A stretch of 64,000 nt of DNA from Gambelia wislizenii. Taxonomy: Eukaryota; Chordata; Lepidosauria; Squamata; Crotaphytidae. This document shows, in pieces, positions 1 through 11,414 of this stretch. A program made the translations under genes and the position numbers. Position 1 is the stretch's first letter; each line of letters opens with the position of its first letter. A model generated the notes under the pieces. The model was given only the letters and a program-made list of their open reading frames with translations. It made no database searches and was not told where the DNA came from. The stretch spans positions 203,095,809 through 203,159,808 of the forward strand of contig JAUMIR010000002.1 of assembly GCA_030847615.1 (NCBI GenBank), written 5' to 3'.

Positions 1-188
1 TATATACCTGGGGTCATGCAAAAAATTTCTCAGGCAAAAAGGGGTCATGAGTGGGAAAAGTTTAAGAAGCCCTGGTTTAGATCAGATTCAAGGCCTACAA
101 ATCCTAGAAGCCCTAGCCAACATGGGATTGTGGCAGGAGTTGTCCAGAACATCTGCAGGGCCAAAGGTTTCCCATGCTTGGTTTAGAT

Positions 189-323
189 CAGGGGTGGGGG
201 ACCTTTGCCCTTCTAGATGTTTTGGACTTCAACTCCCACAAGTCATAGCTAGCATGGCCAGTGGTGTGGAATTATGGGAATTGTAGTCCAAAAATCTAGA
301 AAGCCAAAGGTTCCCCACCCCTG
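189..323. mobile_element. hAT-type MITE (135 bp, near-palindromic)
   Basis: It starts CAGGGGTGGGGG and ends CCCCACCCCTG as inverted ends, with near-complementary arms around an ATGGCCAGTGG core. It is flanked by a perfect 8-bp duplication GTTTAGAT at 181-188 and 324-331, the target size made by hAT transposases. It has no coding capacity. Confidence 0.88.
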
Positions 324-705
324 GTTTAGATTATCATTCAAATTGGGACAGAGGCTCAGAGCCAGAGCAATTACCCTTTGAACACATATACTTTATTGAA
401 CCCATGTTAAACAACACATATGTTAGTAGCAAAGAGTTAAGTTGGCTTTTAAGATGTCTAGCAGTTAGTCAGTTTTTTCTTTTCTAAGTAAAATGTGTGC
501 TAAGGTTTTGATTTTAGCAAGAAAGGAAAAAATATGCCATTGGCTCAGCTCTGAAATATGTCAAAGAATAATAGTACCTTAGCAGCACACAAAACCAGTA
601 ATGGACCATTACAGAGATTGTTCTGTTCAGTACCAATTTAGGCTGGGAGACACAATGCCCACTGAATTAACACTGTTGGCAAAGATATTACAAGTGTAGG
701 CTCAC

Positions 706-867
706 CTCTATTCCTTCTGTCTCCTCCAAGAACCTTGCACTGACAGACACTAATGCGTCATCTGGCCATTCATGAAACCAGTCAATCGCTGTGCAGTTCA
801 CGACAGCAGGGAACTTTCTTGCTCGCACTCGGAGGGTGGACCCCACAGGAGAGAAGCACAAGATCAC
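706..867 (-). CDS. DNAH9: DNAH9 exon 27 of window (end of AAA4)
   Basis: It encodes 54 residues, [20 protein letters not shown] through [20 protein letters not shown] to [24 protein letters not shown] is the conserved end of AAA4 before the coiled-coil stalk. Acceptor GCTCCAG, donor GTGAGC, phase 0. Exons for the stalk, AAA5, AAA6 and C-terminus lie to the left of the window. Confidence 0.94.
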
Positions 868-2152
868 CTGGAGCCCACAGGAGCAGGGAGAAACACCCAT
901 TGTTCTGCTTGCCAGGTGAAACAAACATGAGAGTAAAGTTTTGTGGAAGGGTTTCAGTCTGAATTGTCTCCAGGGGTGCAGCCATGGGGGCGGGGATGAT
1001 GGCATTGCATTGTCAAATGAGAATTATGCCCCTCCCCCTGAAATTTTATTTCACTCTCTAAATTTCTATCATTGTGGTAACTTACAATTTCAGTCAAGCA
1101 TTTAGAAATACAGTTCTAGGCATTCAAAGAAAAGCAGCAGGCAAAATTACCAAAGGTATATGAACAGTTTTCAATGTCTCCCTATCTGCAATGCAAGAAA
1201 CTTGGAGACTGAAGGAAAATTTCATGGGGGGGGGGAGATACCTTACTTCGGGGTTATGACCTCATTCACTGCCCTGCCCCCCTCCATCTTCCTTCTCATT
1301 CTTTGTAAGGGGGTTCTCAGTCCACCTAGTGGAAAAGTATCCCTTGAGACAAAAAGGTGAAAAATCGAACCTTAAGAATCTGGAACCTGCTAGGCCATCT
1401 GATGAAGAGTGGGGTATAAAGTGGGATAGGCAGAGATGGAGGTAAGAAGGCTCACCAAGGGACCTTGCTGCCTCCCCATCCTGTAATTTTTAAAAATACA
1501 CCTCAATGTTCCAGGGATCAAATTTCCCCCTTTCTGCCAGGGGGCACTGAACAGCATTTTTTCCATTCTTTTTAGTGAGGGGTCACCCCCCCTTTCAAAA
1601 CAGCTTTTGGAAGCTGCACGTTGCCTGCAGGACACAATTCATCCAGCTTGGTAAAAAGGGAACAAATAATAATTATGGTTACTCTGCCCTGTATCCATTG
1701 GAAGACTGGTACTGAATGCAGAGGAAGAAAGTGTCCTTTCAGCTGTTTCAGCAAAAGCTTAAAGCAGAAGCAAGACGTTTCAGCAGGAGACTTGGCTGTG
1801 TGGATGTTTAACCCTGTGAGTGTGGTCCCAAATGCAATTCAGACTTTTTCCAAATCTAAGTCTGAATTTTCCAAGTCATTCCTTTTACATCTGTTAACTA
1901 AAGCTCAGTAATTGAGGGCACAGATAAGTTCATATTGGGAGGATATTACTTCAGTTTTTTAAAAAAATGGAAGAGTGTAAATCCATGCAAATTTTATCCT
2001 TCATTTTGAAGGGTCAGCCTTAGAAGCATATCATCATGCTTCCATGGAATATCCTCCAGTTGCTTCAGAATCATTTGCAAATCTCCAAATGCCTTAAATT
2101 AGTAGAAGGCAGAGAAGCCCCACAAACACACCAGGCATGTATGTAAAATAAG

Positions 2153-2267
2153 GGAATGACTTTTTAGAATCCTCTAATATCAGAGTATTCATTATTGTCA
2201 GCAACAATTTTTCTTTCTCAGATAGTTTTGCATTCCTTTTAGATCATCATATCTCAAAACTGCATCC
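2153..2267 (+). repeat. Dispersed direct repeat, copy 1
   Basis: About 115 bases starting GGAATGACTTT and ending AACTGCATCC recur at 2588-2701 with few differences. The copies are 435 bases apart, which suggests a local duplication or two ends of an unrecognised element. Confidence 0.7.
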
Positions 2268-2587
2268 AAACTCCATATTTTCCTTTCCTTTCTATTTGCT
2301 CCTAATATTACTCCCTGTCTGAATTTTAAACTGTATTTCTAATTCCTATTTCTAATAACCCTGCTCTGTTCTTAACCTTTACCAGAGGAGGTAAAAATAA
2401 GTGATAGCACAGAGTGATAGCGCAGGAATAAAAAAACTGACAGAGGAGAGGAGAGATCCTAACAGAGTTAACTGAAAAAGAATTCTGGACTCCTGCCTAG
2501 TCAGGTTGGCATGTGGGGATTAACCCAATCATAGTGGATTGATCATTTGTGCCATTCTGAGAATGTATGTACACTTACATAGCTAAA

Positions 2588-2701
2588 GGAATGACTTTAA
2601 GAATCCTCTAATATCAGAGTATTCATTATTGTCAGCAACAGTTTTCCTTTCCCAGATCTTCTTGCATTCCTTTTAGATCATCATATCTCAAAACTGCATC
2701 C
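2588..2701 (+). repeat. Dispersed direct repeat, copy 2
   Basis: This is the second copy of the 115-base sequence at 2153-2267. It shares the central run AATCCTCTAATATCAGAGTA and the end AACTGCATCC. Differences are single bases and a two-base gap. Confidence 0.7.
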
Positions 2702-3495
2702 TGAAACATGGTTCAACCACCTTCTGGTTTAGAGCACTTTGAGATCTGTTCTTCCTGACATTTTTTACCAGTGTACTAACACAATGCTGGCCTAAATGGT
2801 ATATTCTTTTCCTTCTACAGCTAGAGCCGATGTTCCACATTCATACCTAGGGTTGTAATTCTCTACTAATTTCATTCTTGATGGAAGCAAAGAGTAATTT
2901 TAGTAGTTTTCTTCTAACTGTCAGAAAGTCTTCAAAAATGGTAGAGTTTTCAAAGACCATTCACACTGTGAGATTTATAATGTGCAAAATTAATGTGTGG
3001 TATTTTTACATAGAAAATAGCATTTTCTGCACTGAAAATAACATTTCTGTGGAAAAATATTATTTTTGTGCAGAAAATCCCATTTTCCACTCAAAAACGT
3101 GTGAATTTTAAGCAGAATACTGTAAGTCATGCACTGCAAAAGTTTCTCTTCAGTGCAGATTTCTGAAACATGTATGGTAGCTTTTCCAAATCACACTGCA
3201 GCAGTGGGGACCACAGCATATTGAGGAGGGGGGAGTCATTTGTTTTCAAGACAGTGCCCTTGCCCTGAGATTCCTTCCCCATCCTGTGGATCAAAGATGC
3301 CCTCTGAGATTCAGGGTCAGGCCCTGAGATCTGGAAACCCTACAACCCACTGTGGTACGTGAAGCAGTTTGGCTTCACCTTGCTTCATGACATGGTCAGA
3401 CCTACAGTCTCAACATGTAGATCCAGAAGTCAGTGCATTCTGTGTGGTAGATACAAAGTCACTGGGAATCAATGCAACATGCAAGCATAGCCTAC

Positions 3496-3762
3496 CTTTA
3501 GCTGTCTTCGGACTTTGTCAATGAAGAATTTCCAGCAATTTTCCCTTGTATCTTGCATGCCAAGGGATTTCACCTGAGGCCTCATGGAACCAATAATATT
3601 TTCCACTTCATCATCCTGGAATAGCCCAGGGACCTCACCAGAGGCCAAGAGGTCATTAATCAGTACCAAGAACTGCTCTTCAGCAACTTGTGAGTCTGTC
3701 ATGAGAAACACGGTGGGGGTGTTCTTCACAGCTGACTTGATGTATTGAGTAGCCAGGTCAGC
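3496..3762 (-). CDS. DNAH9: DNAH9 exon 26 of window (AAA4 Walker B)
   Basis: It encodes 89 residues from ADLATQYIKSAVKNTPTVFL through MTDSQVAEEQFLVLINDLLA to FFIDKVRRQLK. VFLMTDSQV is the AAA4 Walker B region. SMRPQVKSLGM and the following residues are the part that most favours DNAH9 over its paralogues. Phase 0 on both sides, acceptor GATTCAG, donor GTAGGC. Confidence 0.95.
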
Positions 3763-5095
3763 CTGAATCACAGAACAGAATTGTGTCAGTTTCTCATGTT
3801 TATACAATTTCAGGGGACCAGCTTTTTTTACTAAAGTGGAAAGGGGGTTGGTAAAATTATCAAATCTGCTACAAGAAAGAGAGAACCTTTCAATTCTGCA
3901 AAATGGACTAAAAACTTACATCCAGGAGGAGTGCATTACATTCTCAAAATTTTATCCCTATCTTTAAACTGGAGAAGTAAAGTGGTTGCAAATACGACCA
4001 TTTCTGTCTTGGAACCCAAATTTGCCTTCCTCAAAGTTGTCTCTGGGCTAAACTACATTAAATATCTACTACACTGAGCCTCATTTGTTTCCTGCTTCAA
4101 AGTAACTATGCAGGGACCTGATACAGATCAGGAACAGTGCATGCAAATATGAGAGCCTTATATCTTCATTTCTTATTTCCCTGCTTAAATTTTCTTCTTC
4201 CTCATGTGGAGGCTAAAAATAAAAATAAAAATCCTCAATTGGAACAAATGTATTTCTCTCTCTTCCCCTCGCAGGGAAGTGCAAATTATGGGAAATAATG
4301 GCTGTAGTGATAACATTTCAGTCTTCTCTACCCATAACCAGTCTCCCAGTTTGCATCAGACATACTTTGGGGTAAGAAAGAAACTGAGGCTCACTTACAT
4401 ATTATGGCCAAAGTGTAGTTGCTAATCCCAACATGAGTAGATACATGGAATCAGGGAGAATATGATAAATGACCACTTAAGCATGTTCCATTGATTCAAT
4501 GGGTCTACTTTAGTTGGGACTAAGAGTTGAATTTAGAGCAGCATATTCAACATAATGGGTAGTCAATGTATCTGAATGGAAGAAACATGAACTGGTGTAT
4601 TTCTTGGTGATCACTAGATGCTGCTCTTGCACTTCCTAACAAGGTTGGTAGAATAACTGGAGTTTCTCTAGGAATTTTCCACTGTCTCTTGCTCAGGGTC
4701 TGAACCACATCTGTAGGATTAAGCACGTTTGGAGAAACCTAACAGCTGTCACAGTACTAGAACTCATAAAGCTGTGTTCAGATGCACAAATGTTTTTTTG
4801 TTGGCAAAGCCATGCCTGGCAGCTTCATCTATTCCTCAAGCACATGCCACTACTTTAATGTGTGGGGCAAGAGGGCTGACAGCCAGTAGATGTGAGTGTG
4901 ATTCTCCTAACTCATCAAATGGCTTTCCTGATGAACTGCTCCTTATTTTGACTAAAACATACACACAAACCCTGCCACAAAGGAATCACTGATGCAGCTC
5001 TATGGACATCAGAAAGGAACTTATGTACTGAGACAGTTCTCAAAAGCCTATATATATAGCACTACTGGTATTGAGAGGGAATCTCTTTCAGTGTG
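3763..5095. other. Intron sequence without recognised features
   Basis: I see no exon, element end or clear repeat family in this stretch. Open frames here are short and do not resemble known proteins. Confidence 0.45.
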
Positions 5096-5182
5096 CTGAC
5101 TGGTAGACATAAAGTATAGCCTGCTGAGACACCTGCATACTGACAGGTAGACATAAAGTACAGCATACTGAGACACCTGAAG
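5096..5182 (+). repeat. Imperfect 44-bp tandem duplication
   Basis: Two adjacent units share GGTAGACATAAAGTA and CTGAGACACCTG with a period of about 44 bases. It looks like a simple replication-slippage duplication. Confidence 0.65.
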
Positions 5183-5530
5183 AAATGCTGGCAGCACATT
5201 CAGAACAGAGATGTGAAGAATATTTGCTAATTTTCTTTCTTTGATGAGAAAGGTATCTTGACCCAAGAAGACGCCCCATTAAGAAAACAGTCAACTGCGA
5301 GGACCCTTTCCTCCCCCACCCCACATTTCAACACTATGTTAATATGTTTTCTGTGCAAATGAATTTTTCACACAAGAATCATGAAATATGAATTCAAAAT
5401 GGACAATAACTCTTGTAATCATGCCCAGTAGACTGAAAACGTTTTAAATAAATTGTTCTTGCATGAAAGAATGAAAAATAAATGAAGAGTTACATCTCGG
5501 AACACAATAAAGTAACACTGAATCAATATG

Positions 5531-6012
5531 AGGTCAAAGGCTTTCACGGCTGGCATCCACAGGTTTTCTGTGGGGGTTTTCCAGACTGTGTTCTGGAAGA
5601 GTTCATTCCTGATGTTTCACCTGCATCTGTGGCTGGCACCTTCAGAGAATGGTTGGGTAAGGGTGTGTAGGGTTTATATACTATAAGTCCCTGTTGGAGA
5701 GGATATGTAAATGTGTGTATTTGAATGGCTAGTTCCTGGGGGGGGGATATGCAAGGAGGATTAGCGTCTGTTTGACTAATGGTCCATTGTCTGCTGGAAA
5801 TCCTCTGTCCCTGGGTGATGTTCATTTGCATGTGCTGAGTTTTGATTTTGATGTTTTTCAGGACTGATAACCAGATTTTGTTTACTTTTAGGGTTTCTTC
5901 TTTCCTATTGACATTGTCCAGGTCTTTGTGGAATTCCATAGCTTATCTCTGAGTTCCGACATGATAGTTGTTGGCCTGGTCCATAATTTCTATATTTTTA
6001 AATAACATTTTG
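5531..6012 (-). mobile_element. Penelope-like element 3' portion, minus strand
   Basis: Read on the minus strand this gives the same tail as the plus-strand copies nearby: LDNVNRKEETLKVNKIW, then KTQHMQMN, then PATDAGETS. These are the C-terminus and 3' region of a Penelope-like retroelement. It is joined back to back at about 6012 with a plus-strand copy, giving an inverted arrangement. Confidence 0.7.
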
Positions 6013-7690
6013 TGTCCAGGTTCGTTTATAATGGCACTGTGCAAACACGAATCAAGGAACATAAGAGACACTGCAGACTGGGCCAGCCAGAAAAATCAGC
6101 AGTAGCAGAACACATTATAAACCAACCTGGACACAAAATGTTATTTAAAAACACAGAAATTCTGGACCAAGCCAACAACTATCATGTCAGAATGCACAGA
6201 GAAGGTATTTAAATCCACAAACACCTGGACAACATCAACAGGAAAGAATAAACCCTAAAAGTAAATACAGTTTTGGCTACTGTTCAATGGATTTGTAATT
6301 GGTTGACCGGCCAAACCCAAAGGGTGCTCAGCAGTGGCTCCTCTTCGTCTTGGAAAGATGTGACCAGTGGGGTGCCACAGGGTTCTGTCCTGGGCCCAGT
6401 GCTATTCAACATCTTTATCAATGACTTGGATGAGGGAATTAGGGGCATACTTATCAAATTTGCAGATGACACCAAATTAGGAGGAGTAGCTAATACCCTA
6501 GAGGACAGGATCAAAATTCAGAATGACCTGGATAGACTGGAGAGCTGGGCCAAAGCTAACAAAATGAAATTCAATACGGAGAAATGTAAAGTACTGAACT
6601 TAGGGCGGAAAAATGAAATGCATAGATATAGGATGGGAGAGACCTGTCTGAATGAGACTACGTGCGAAAGGGATCTAGGAGTCCTAGTAGACCACAAATT
6701 GAACATGAGTCAATAATGTGATGCGGCAGCTGAAAAGGCCAATGCGATTTTGGGCTGTATCAATAGAAGTATAGTATCTAGATCAAGGGAAGTAATAGTG
6801 CTGCTCTATTCTGCCTTGGCCAGACCTCACCTAGGATACTGTGTCCAGTTCTGGGCACCACAATTCAAAAAGGATATTGACAAATTGGAGCATGTCCACA
6901 GAAGGGCAACTAAAATGGTGAAAGGTCTGGAAACCATGCCTTATGAGGAGAGACTTAGGGAGCTGGGTATGTTTAGCCTGGAAAAAAGACTGTTAAGAGG
7001 CGATATGATAGCCCTGTTTAAGTATTTGAAGGGGTGTCACGCTGAGGATGGAGCGGGCTTGTTTTCTGCTGCTCCAGAGACTGGAACACGGAGCAATGGA
7101 TGCAAGCTCCAGGAACAGAGATTCCACCTCAACATTAGGAGGAACTTTTTGACACTAAGAGCTGTTCGGCAGTGGAACACACTCCCTCGGAGCATGGTGG
7201 GGCCTCCTTCCTTGGAGGTCTTTAAACAGAGGCTGGATGGCCATCTGTCGGGGATGCTTTGATCAAGATTTCCTGCGTGGCAGGGGGTTGGACTGGATGG
7301 CCCTCGTGGTCTCTTCCAATTCTACAATTCTTTGATTCTATGATACTAGTCCTGAAAAACACCAAAATCAAAACTCAACACATGCAAATGAACTCCACCC
7401 AGGCACGGGGGGGGGGAATTTCCAGCAGACAATGGACCATTAGCCAAACAGACACTAATCCTCCTTGCATATCTCCCCCAGGAACTAGACATTCAAATAC
7501 ACAAATTTACATATCCTCTCCCACAGGGACTCACAGTATATAAACGCCCACCCCACCCCTACCCCACCATTCTCTGAAGGTGCCAGCCACAGATGCAGGC
7601 GAATCATCAGAAATAAACTTTCCAGAACACAGCCTCATAGTCCGGGGGGAAAAAACATGGAAAACCCTAACACTGAATCAGTTTCCTCAT
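6013..7690 (+). mobile_element. Penelope-like element fragment, split by a CR1 LINE
   Basis: The left part (6013-6267) encodes VQTRIKEHKRHCRLGQ and SAVAEHIINQPGHKML, the tail of the GIY-YIG endonuclease domain found at the C-terminus of Penelope-like proteins. The 3' part resumes at about 7344 with KTQHMQMNSTQ and ends near 7690. The intervening sequence is a CR1. The reverse transcriptase portion is absent, so this is a 5'-truncated, dead copy. An in-frame stop replaces the Glu expected after MHREGI. Confidence 0.72.
6268..7343 (+). mobile_element. CR1 LINE fragment (3' end of ORF2)
   Basis: It encodes the C-terminal half of a CR1 reverse transcriptase: GVPQGSVLGPVLFNIFINDL, then the catalytic KFADDTKLGG, then ARPHLGYCVQFWAP and GHLSGML. 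One TAA stop at about 6714 interrupts the frame after NMSQ. The 3' end carries the CR1 tail CTTTGATTCTATG. It sits inside a Penelope-like element and is itself 5'-truncated. Confidence 0.9.
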
Positions 7691-8139
7691 GAGATATAAG
7701 AAAGTGTTTAGAATTCTTTTCACAACACTGCCATTCATACAAGTGCTTTAGTTCATATGTGCAAAAAATATGAACAGGCAAGTTTGTGGGGAAAGTTTGT
7801 ATCTTCCAAAAAACCCAACAAATAATGAAAAGACTGAACCACAACACGCACACACACACACACACACACAGCATTTTGCTCCAGCATTTTGATATTTTGT
7901 TACCTCTGAACATTACTGTTTTCACCTATAATTTCTGATCTCAATCTGAAATTTCTTCCCATTACCCCTTTTAGGAGGATATCCAGTGCATATATTGCTA
8001 TCATACACAGATAACACTGTGCCTGAAAAGGTTATGTTTGGCTTTTAATATGCATGATGGGTTTGTAGGCTGCATTAGTGTCAATTATTAAGCTGCCTTC
8101 TACTGAGGTATGTTTAAAGAAAACCATTTTCCTCCTCAC
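7691..8139. repeat. Intron with CA microsatellite
   Basis: A CA-dinucleotide run lies at about 7847-7870. The rest of this intron segment holds nothing I recognise up to the donor of exon 25. Confidence 0.6.
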
Positions 8140-8331
8140 CTTCAAGTCTGGAATTCCATAGCCTTTCTTCAGTGTGATCTGAAACACATCCAAGGAACTG
8201 ATGTAGGCTGCCAGTCGAGACAGGCTCTGCTTACCACTACCTCCTACCCCTACCAGCAAGGCATTCCCTCTGGGAGCCTCCAAGATGCGATTGATCCGGC
8301 ACACGTGAGCTACAGCATCCTCAAATAGCAC
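8140..8331 (-). CDS. DNAH9: DNAH9 exon 25 of window (AAA4 P-loop)
   Basis: It encodes 64 residues, [20 protein letters not shown] through [20 protein letters not shown] to [19 protein letters not shown] is the AAA4 Walker A loop. Phase 0 on both sides, acceptor CTTGCAG, donor GTGAGG. Confidence 0.95.
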
Positions 8332-9194
8332 CTGCAAGAGGCAAGGAAAGAGTAGCAAGAGCACAAACCACACCAAATACAGTGTAGACCAGAAGTTCAA
8401 AGTTATGTCTTTTTATCTGTCAATTTTAGCACGCTCAGAATTTTATTAGAACTGAGTAACTAGTGTGGTCTGTTTTTAATCCTGTGTCCTGTCTTGTGCT
8501 TGAGTTTTTATTTGAAAAGTGTAAATAAATAAGGAAGAGTACAGCAACACTGCCCACATCCACACAAATGCATAATTAAAGCTCTAAAGTTGGAGGACAG
8601 GTGTTTGGCAATGCCCTTTTACCCTGGACATTGCCCCACCCTGCTATTTCCATTGCCTTTTTCTTTTTCTATGTTTATAACCTAATGGTATGTCTGTCCA
8701 TTCACTGGTTCTGTACAGACACTGCATCTTTCCTCTTCTCACATTCCCAGGGGTGTATTTCTCTGGTCACATTCCAAAAGCTTAAGATTATCTTTCCATT
8801 CCATTAATTAAAATATAGCATAAACCACCAAGGAAATATTTCAGATGGAGAACTCCTAGCACACACAATCTATAGGCATCGTTCAGTTATCCTAATTATT
8901 CCTCCTGAACAGCTATTTTGTGTGTGTGTGTGTGTTTTTTTTTTAAAGGAAAGTAGAAGGATGGGCACACTAGGAGGCTTAAAAAGTGAAGTGAGTGCTG
9001 TCTGAATCCCCTGTAAAATTCTGTAAACAAGGCAGGGCAATTCAAGGATAAAAGCATTATTGGAAAGCACAGGAATTATATGTTAACAGAGAAGCACAAT
9101 TATTTTGTCCATATATTTGGTACTATTTAATTACTTTAAGCCTGTTGCCAAATTCACCAGTCATGAGAGCAACATACGTTACATAGGGAAAACA
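8332..9194. other. Intron sequence, short GT run
   Basis: Only a GT-dinucleotide run followed by a T tract (about 8919-8944) stands out. Around 8990-9060 the text resembles 22140-22215 (CCCTGTAAAATTC shared), suggesting copies of an uncharacterised repeat. Confidence 0.4.
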
Positions 9195-9288
9195 ACTTCC
9201 AGATGTTTTGGACAGCAAACAGCATCATCCACAGCTAAGACAGTTAATTGGCCATCATAGATGGAGATGATGAAAACTGTAGTCCAGC
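9195..9288. mobile_element. hAT-like MITE remnant
   Basis: CAGATGTTTTGGA at the left and AAACTGTAGTCCAGC at the right are the inner arms typical of the lizard hAT MITEs seen at 189-323. Terminal repeats are degraded. Confidence 0.45.
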
Positions 9289-9681
9289 TAGAGTTGCCAG
9301 GTGTCTCTTATTGTAAGGGATGCCCTTTATTTGAGGGGTGGAAAGCTTATCCCTTATAGGGCTGGCCTTACTATAAGAAATATCTCTTATTTGAGAGTGT
9401 CCTTTTGAACAGACTGAATGGGATGTCAAAAAACCAGTATTTGGGAGAGTGGGCCTTTTGAGAAAAGATGAGGCCAAGTTGCAGGAGCAAATGAATGTGT
9501 CTGAAGCTCACTGCCAGTACAGATAAATATGATAAAATGGATTCAGGACTGTCGATACATGCCAAAACAAACAAACAAAGAAACCCAAGTATGGATTTTC
9601 ATTAAGATGGAAAACTGTCAACCTCTTATGTCATGAATTTTGACTGTCTCTTATTGGTTTTTTGAAAACCTGGCAACTCTA
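9289..9681. mobile_element. Unclassified DNA transposon with 14-bp inverted ends
   Basis: It begins TAGAGTTGCCAGGT and ends with the exact or near-exact reverse complement ACCTGGCAACTCTA. The interior contains several copies of CTCTTAT / CCCTTAT / CCTTTATTTGAG-like text, so it may be partly built of short repeats. No coding sequence. The target duplication is not clear, so the superfamily is open. Confidence 0.7.
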
Positions 9682-9750
9682 AATCTAACACATCTGGGGA
9701 GTACCATATTGTTGATGGCAGCTTAGCGGATCAGCTCCAATTTCACTCAC

Positions 9751-9915
9751 CAAACTCATCACCGCGTTGACCTCATTGTAGCTGTCCAGAGCTTCCACAA
9801 GCAGCTTATTCAGAGACTGAATGTTAGAAACAGGCAGATATTTGGGCTCCCCAATTCCCTGAGCAAAGTGACAAAAAATATTGGGCTTTGCAAAGACAAC
9901 ATTGTCAGCCAGATC
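9751..9915 (-). CDS. DNAH9: DNAH9 exon 24 of window (AAA4 entry)
   Basis: It encodes 55 residues, DLADNVVFAKPNIFCHFAQG through IGEPKYLPVS to YNEVNAVMSL. NIFCHFAQGIGEPKY and SYNEVNAVM are conserved just before AAA4. Phase 0 on both sides, acceptor TCTGCAG, donor GTGAGT. Confidence 0.94.
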
Positions 9916-10383
9916 CTGCAGAAAATAGAAATATAGGTATCATCAGTTTTAAAAGCAATGATCAACAACCTCCAGTTCATCTAAAAGGCAGCATTCCTTG
10001 GGATTAGGTGTTATATCTGTGCTTGGGACTTAGTGAGTGAGTGGTCATTCTCGCATTTTGCATTTCCCACCTCCATTTCCCCTGTAATAGAGTTGTCATT
10101 ACTTAGCACATTATTCAAAAGGACCGTTGTGGGCCAGCTGCCACTTTGGAGGGTCAGTTTGGAGCATGAGAACTTGAAGAAGAGGAGCTGAGGTCTTTGA
10201 CTCACTAGACATAAAATGCTACAAATGGTTCTAGCTTCCCATTAAACGAAGGCTCAGTTCTTACACGTGGTTAATCAGCAATGCTTCTGTTACCAATATG
10301 GGGGCGGGGGGAATCCACAGAGATTCCAACTGACTGCAAATTCTAGATTACAATCTGAAAAAGGAAAGAAAGAACTACTTCAC

Positions 10384-10545
10384 CTCAAAGTGTTTCTTGC
10401 AAGTAGCCACCATGACACGGCTAAAGCTATCTTGATCTTTTTCGTCCACAAGCTTGTCACAGTAAACTCTCTCAGCTTCATGCAGCCACAGTCGAACCAA
10501 GTCTAAAGGTATTTTGAGACACTCATGTGTAGAGAATAGCAGTCC
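10384..10545 (-). CDS. DNAH9: DNAH9 exon 23 of window (AAA3 to AAA4)
   Basis: It encodes 54 residues, GLLFSTHECLKIPLDLVRLW through LHEAERVYCDKLVDEKDQDS to CKKHFE. LDLVRLWLHEAERVYCDKLV is typical of the stretch preceding AAA4. Phase 0 on both sides, acceptor TTGGCAG, donor GTGAAG. Confidence 0.93.
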
Positions 10546-10728
10546 CTGCCAAAGAGAGGTACCTCAGTGCTGGTTGCCTGGTCTCAAAGCAAGCAGGCAG
10601 GGCAACAGTGCTTTCAAGACATGGACCCACCCACTGTGAAAGAACATTCTAAAGGGTCCCTCTTGGCCCATCTTGCTTGTCTTCACCACCTCTGCTATAT
10701 CCTTGTCACTCCAGGGTCAACAAGGTTG

Positions 10729-10850
10729 GAGTAGGAAACATGTAGCCTTCCATATGCTATCCAACTGCAACTTCCATCAGCCCTGTCTAGCAGAGCCAGA
10801 GTAAAGGATTATGGGAGTTGCAGTACAACAGTTGGAGGGCCAAACCTTCA
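10729..10850. mobile_element. hAT-like MITE remnant
   Basis: CCAACTGCAACTTCCATCA and GGATTATGGGAGTTGCAG are inverted arms of the hAT MITE type found elsewhere in this window. The outer ends are worn and no target duplication is visible. Confidence 0.5.
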
Positions 10851-11414
10851 CAGGTTTTTCTTGTAATGTGCTGGATCATGCTAAATGCTTCTTTCCAGGT
10901 GCTTAGAAAAGCAGACCTGAAGAAATCTAGAGCAGTATCATGGGGAAAGTGTATGTATTCTGCCTTCATGATCACTTCAAAGGTCAATACTGAGGTTAAG
11001 ATGGATAAGACATCTGGGAACTGAACACTAACTATGGAAGTGGGCAGATTCTAGCACTGTCACTACTACTCCTGGCTTCTCCAGATCTTGAAGATGAGAG
11101 ATGTGGAAATGTGCTTGATTAGTAATCACAGTTAGCTTATTCTCTGATTTCAGACTCAGCCGAGTGAGCATGGGTCTACTGATAAGACAAGGGATGAGGC
11201 TATCCTTGGAGGAATGTGGTGGGCAGGAGGGCTGTTTGTGTATGTGTGACTGTGGGTGCATCATAACGGGCACTTATCAATCTGTTCCTTGTCTGTTTCC
11301 ATGTACTCTTCAAACAAGATTTCAGCCTGTACTTTCTGGTCCCTTATGGCCAGTTCAAATGTTACAGCCCTGTGTGTGCCAATGAAAAATGCTCCTACAT
11401 GGCAGGTTCCAAAC

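Larger units (their letters stand above)
868..3495. other. Intron with one dispersed duplication
   Basis: Apart from the 115-base duplication listed separately I recognise nothing coding here. An AT-rich stretch around 3000-3100 carries loosely repeated AAAATnnnATTTTC blocks. Confidence 0.5.

Noticed and set aside
6012..6212. A host gene start (MSRFVYNGTVQT...)
   Set aside because: It is the GIY-YIG tail of a Penelope-like element, repeated at 42018, with a stop inside the conserved stretch.
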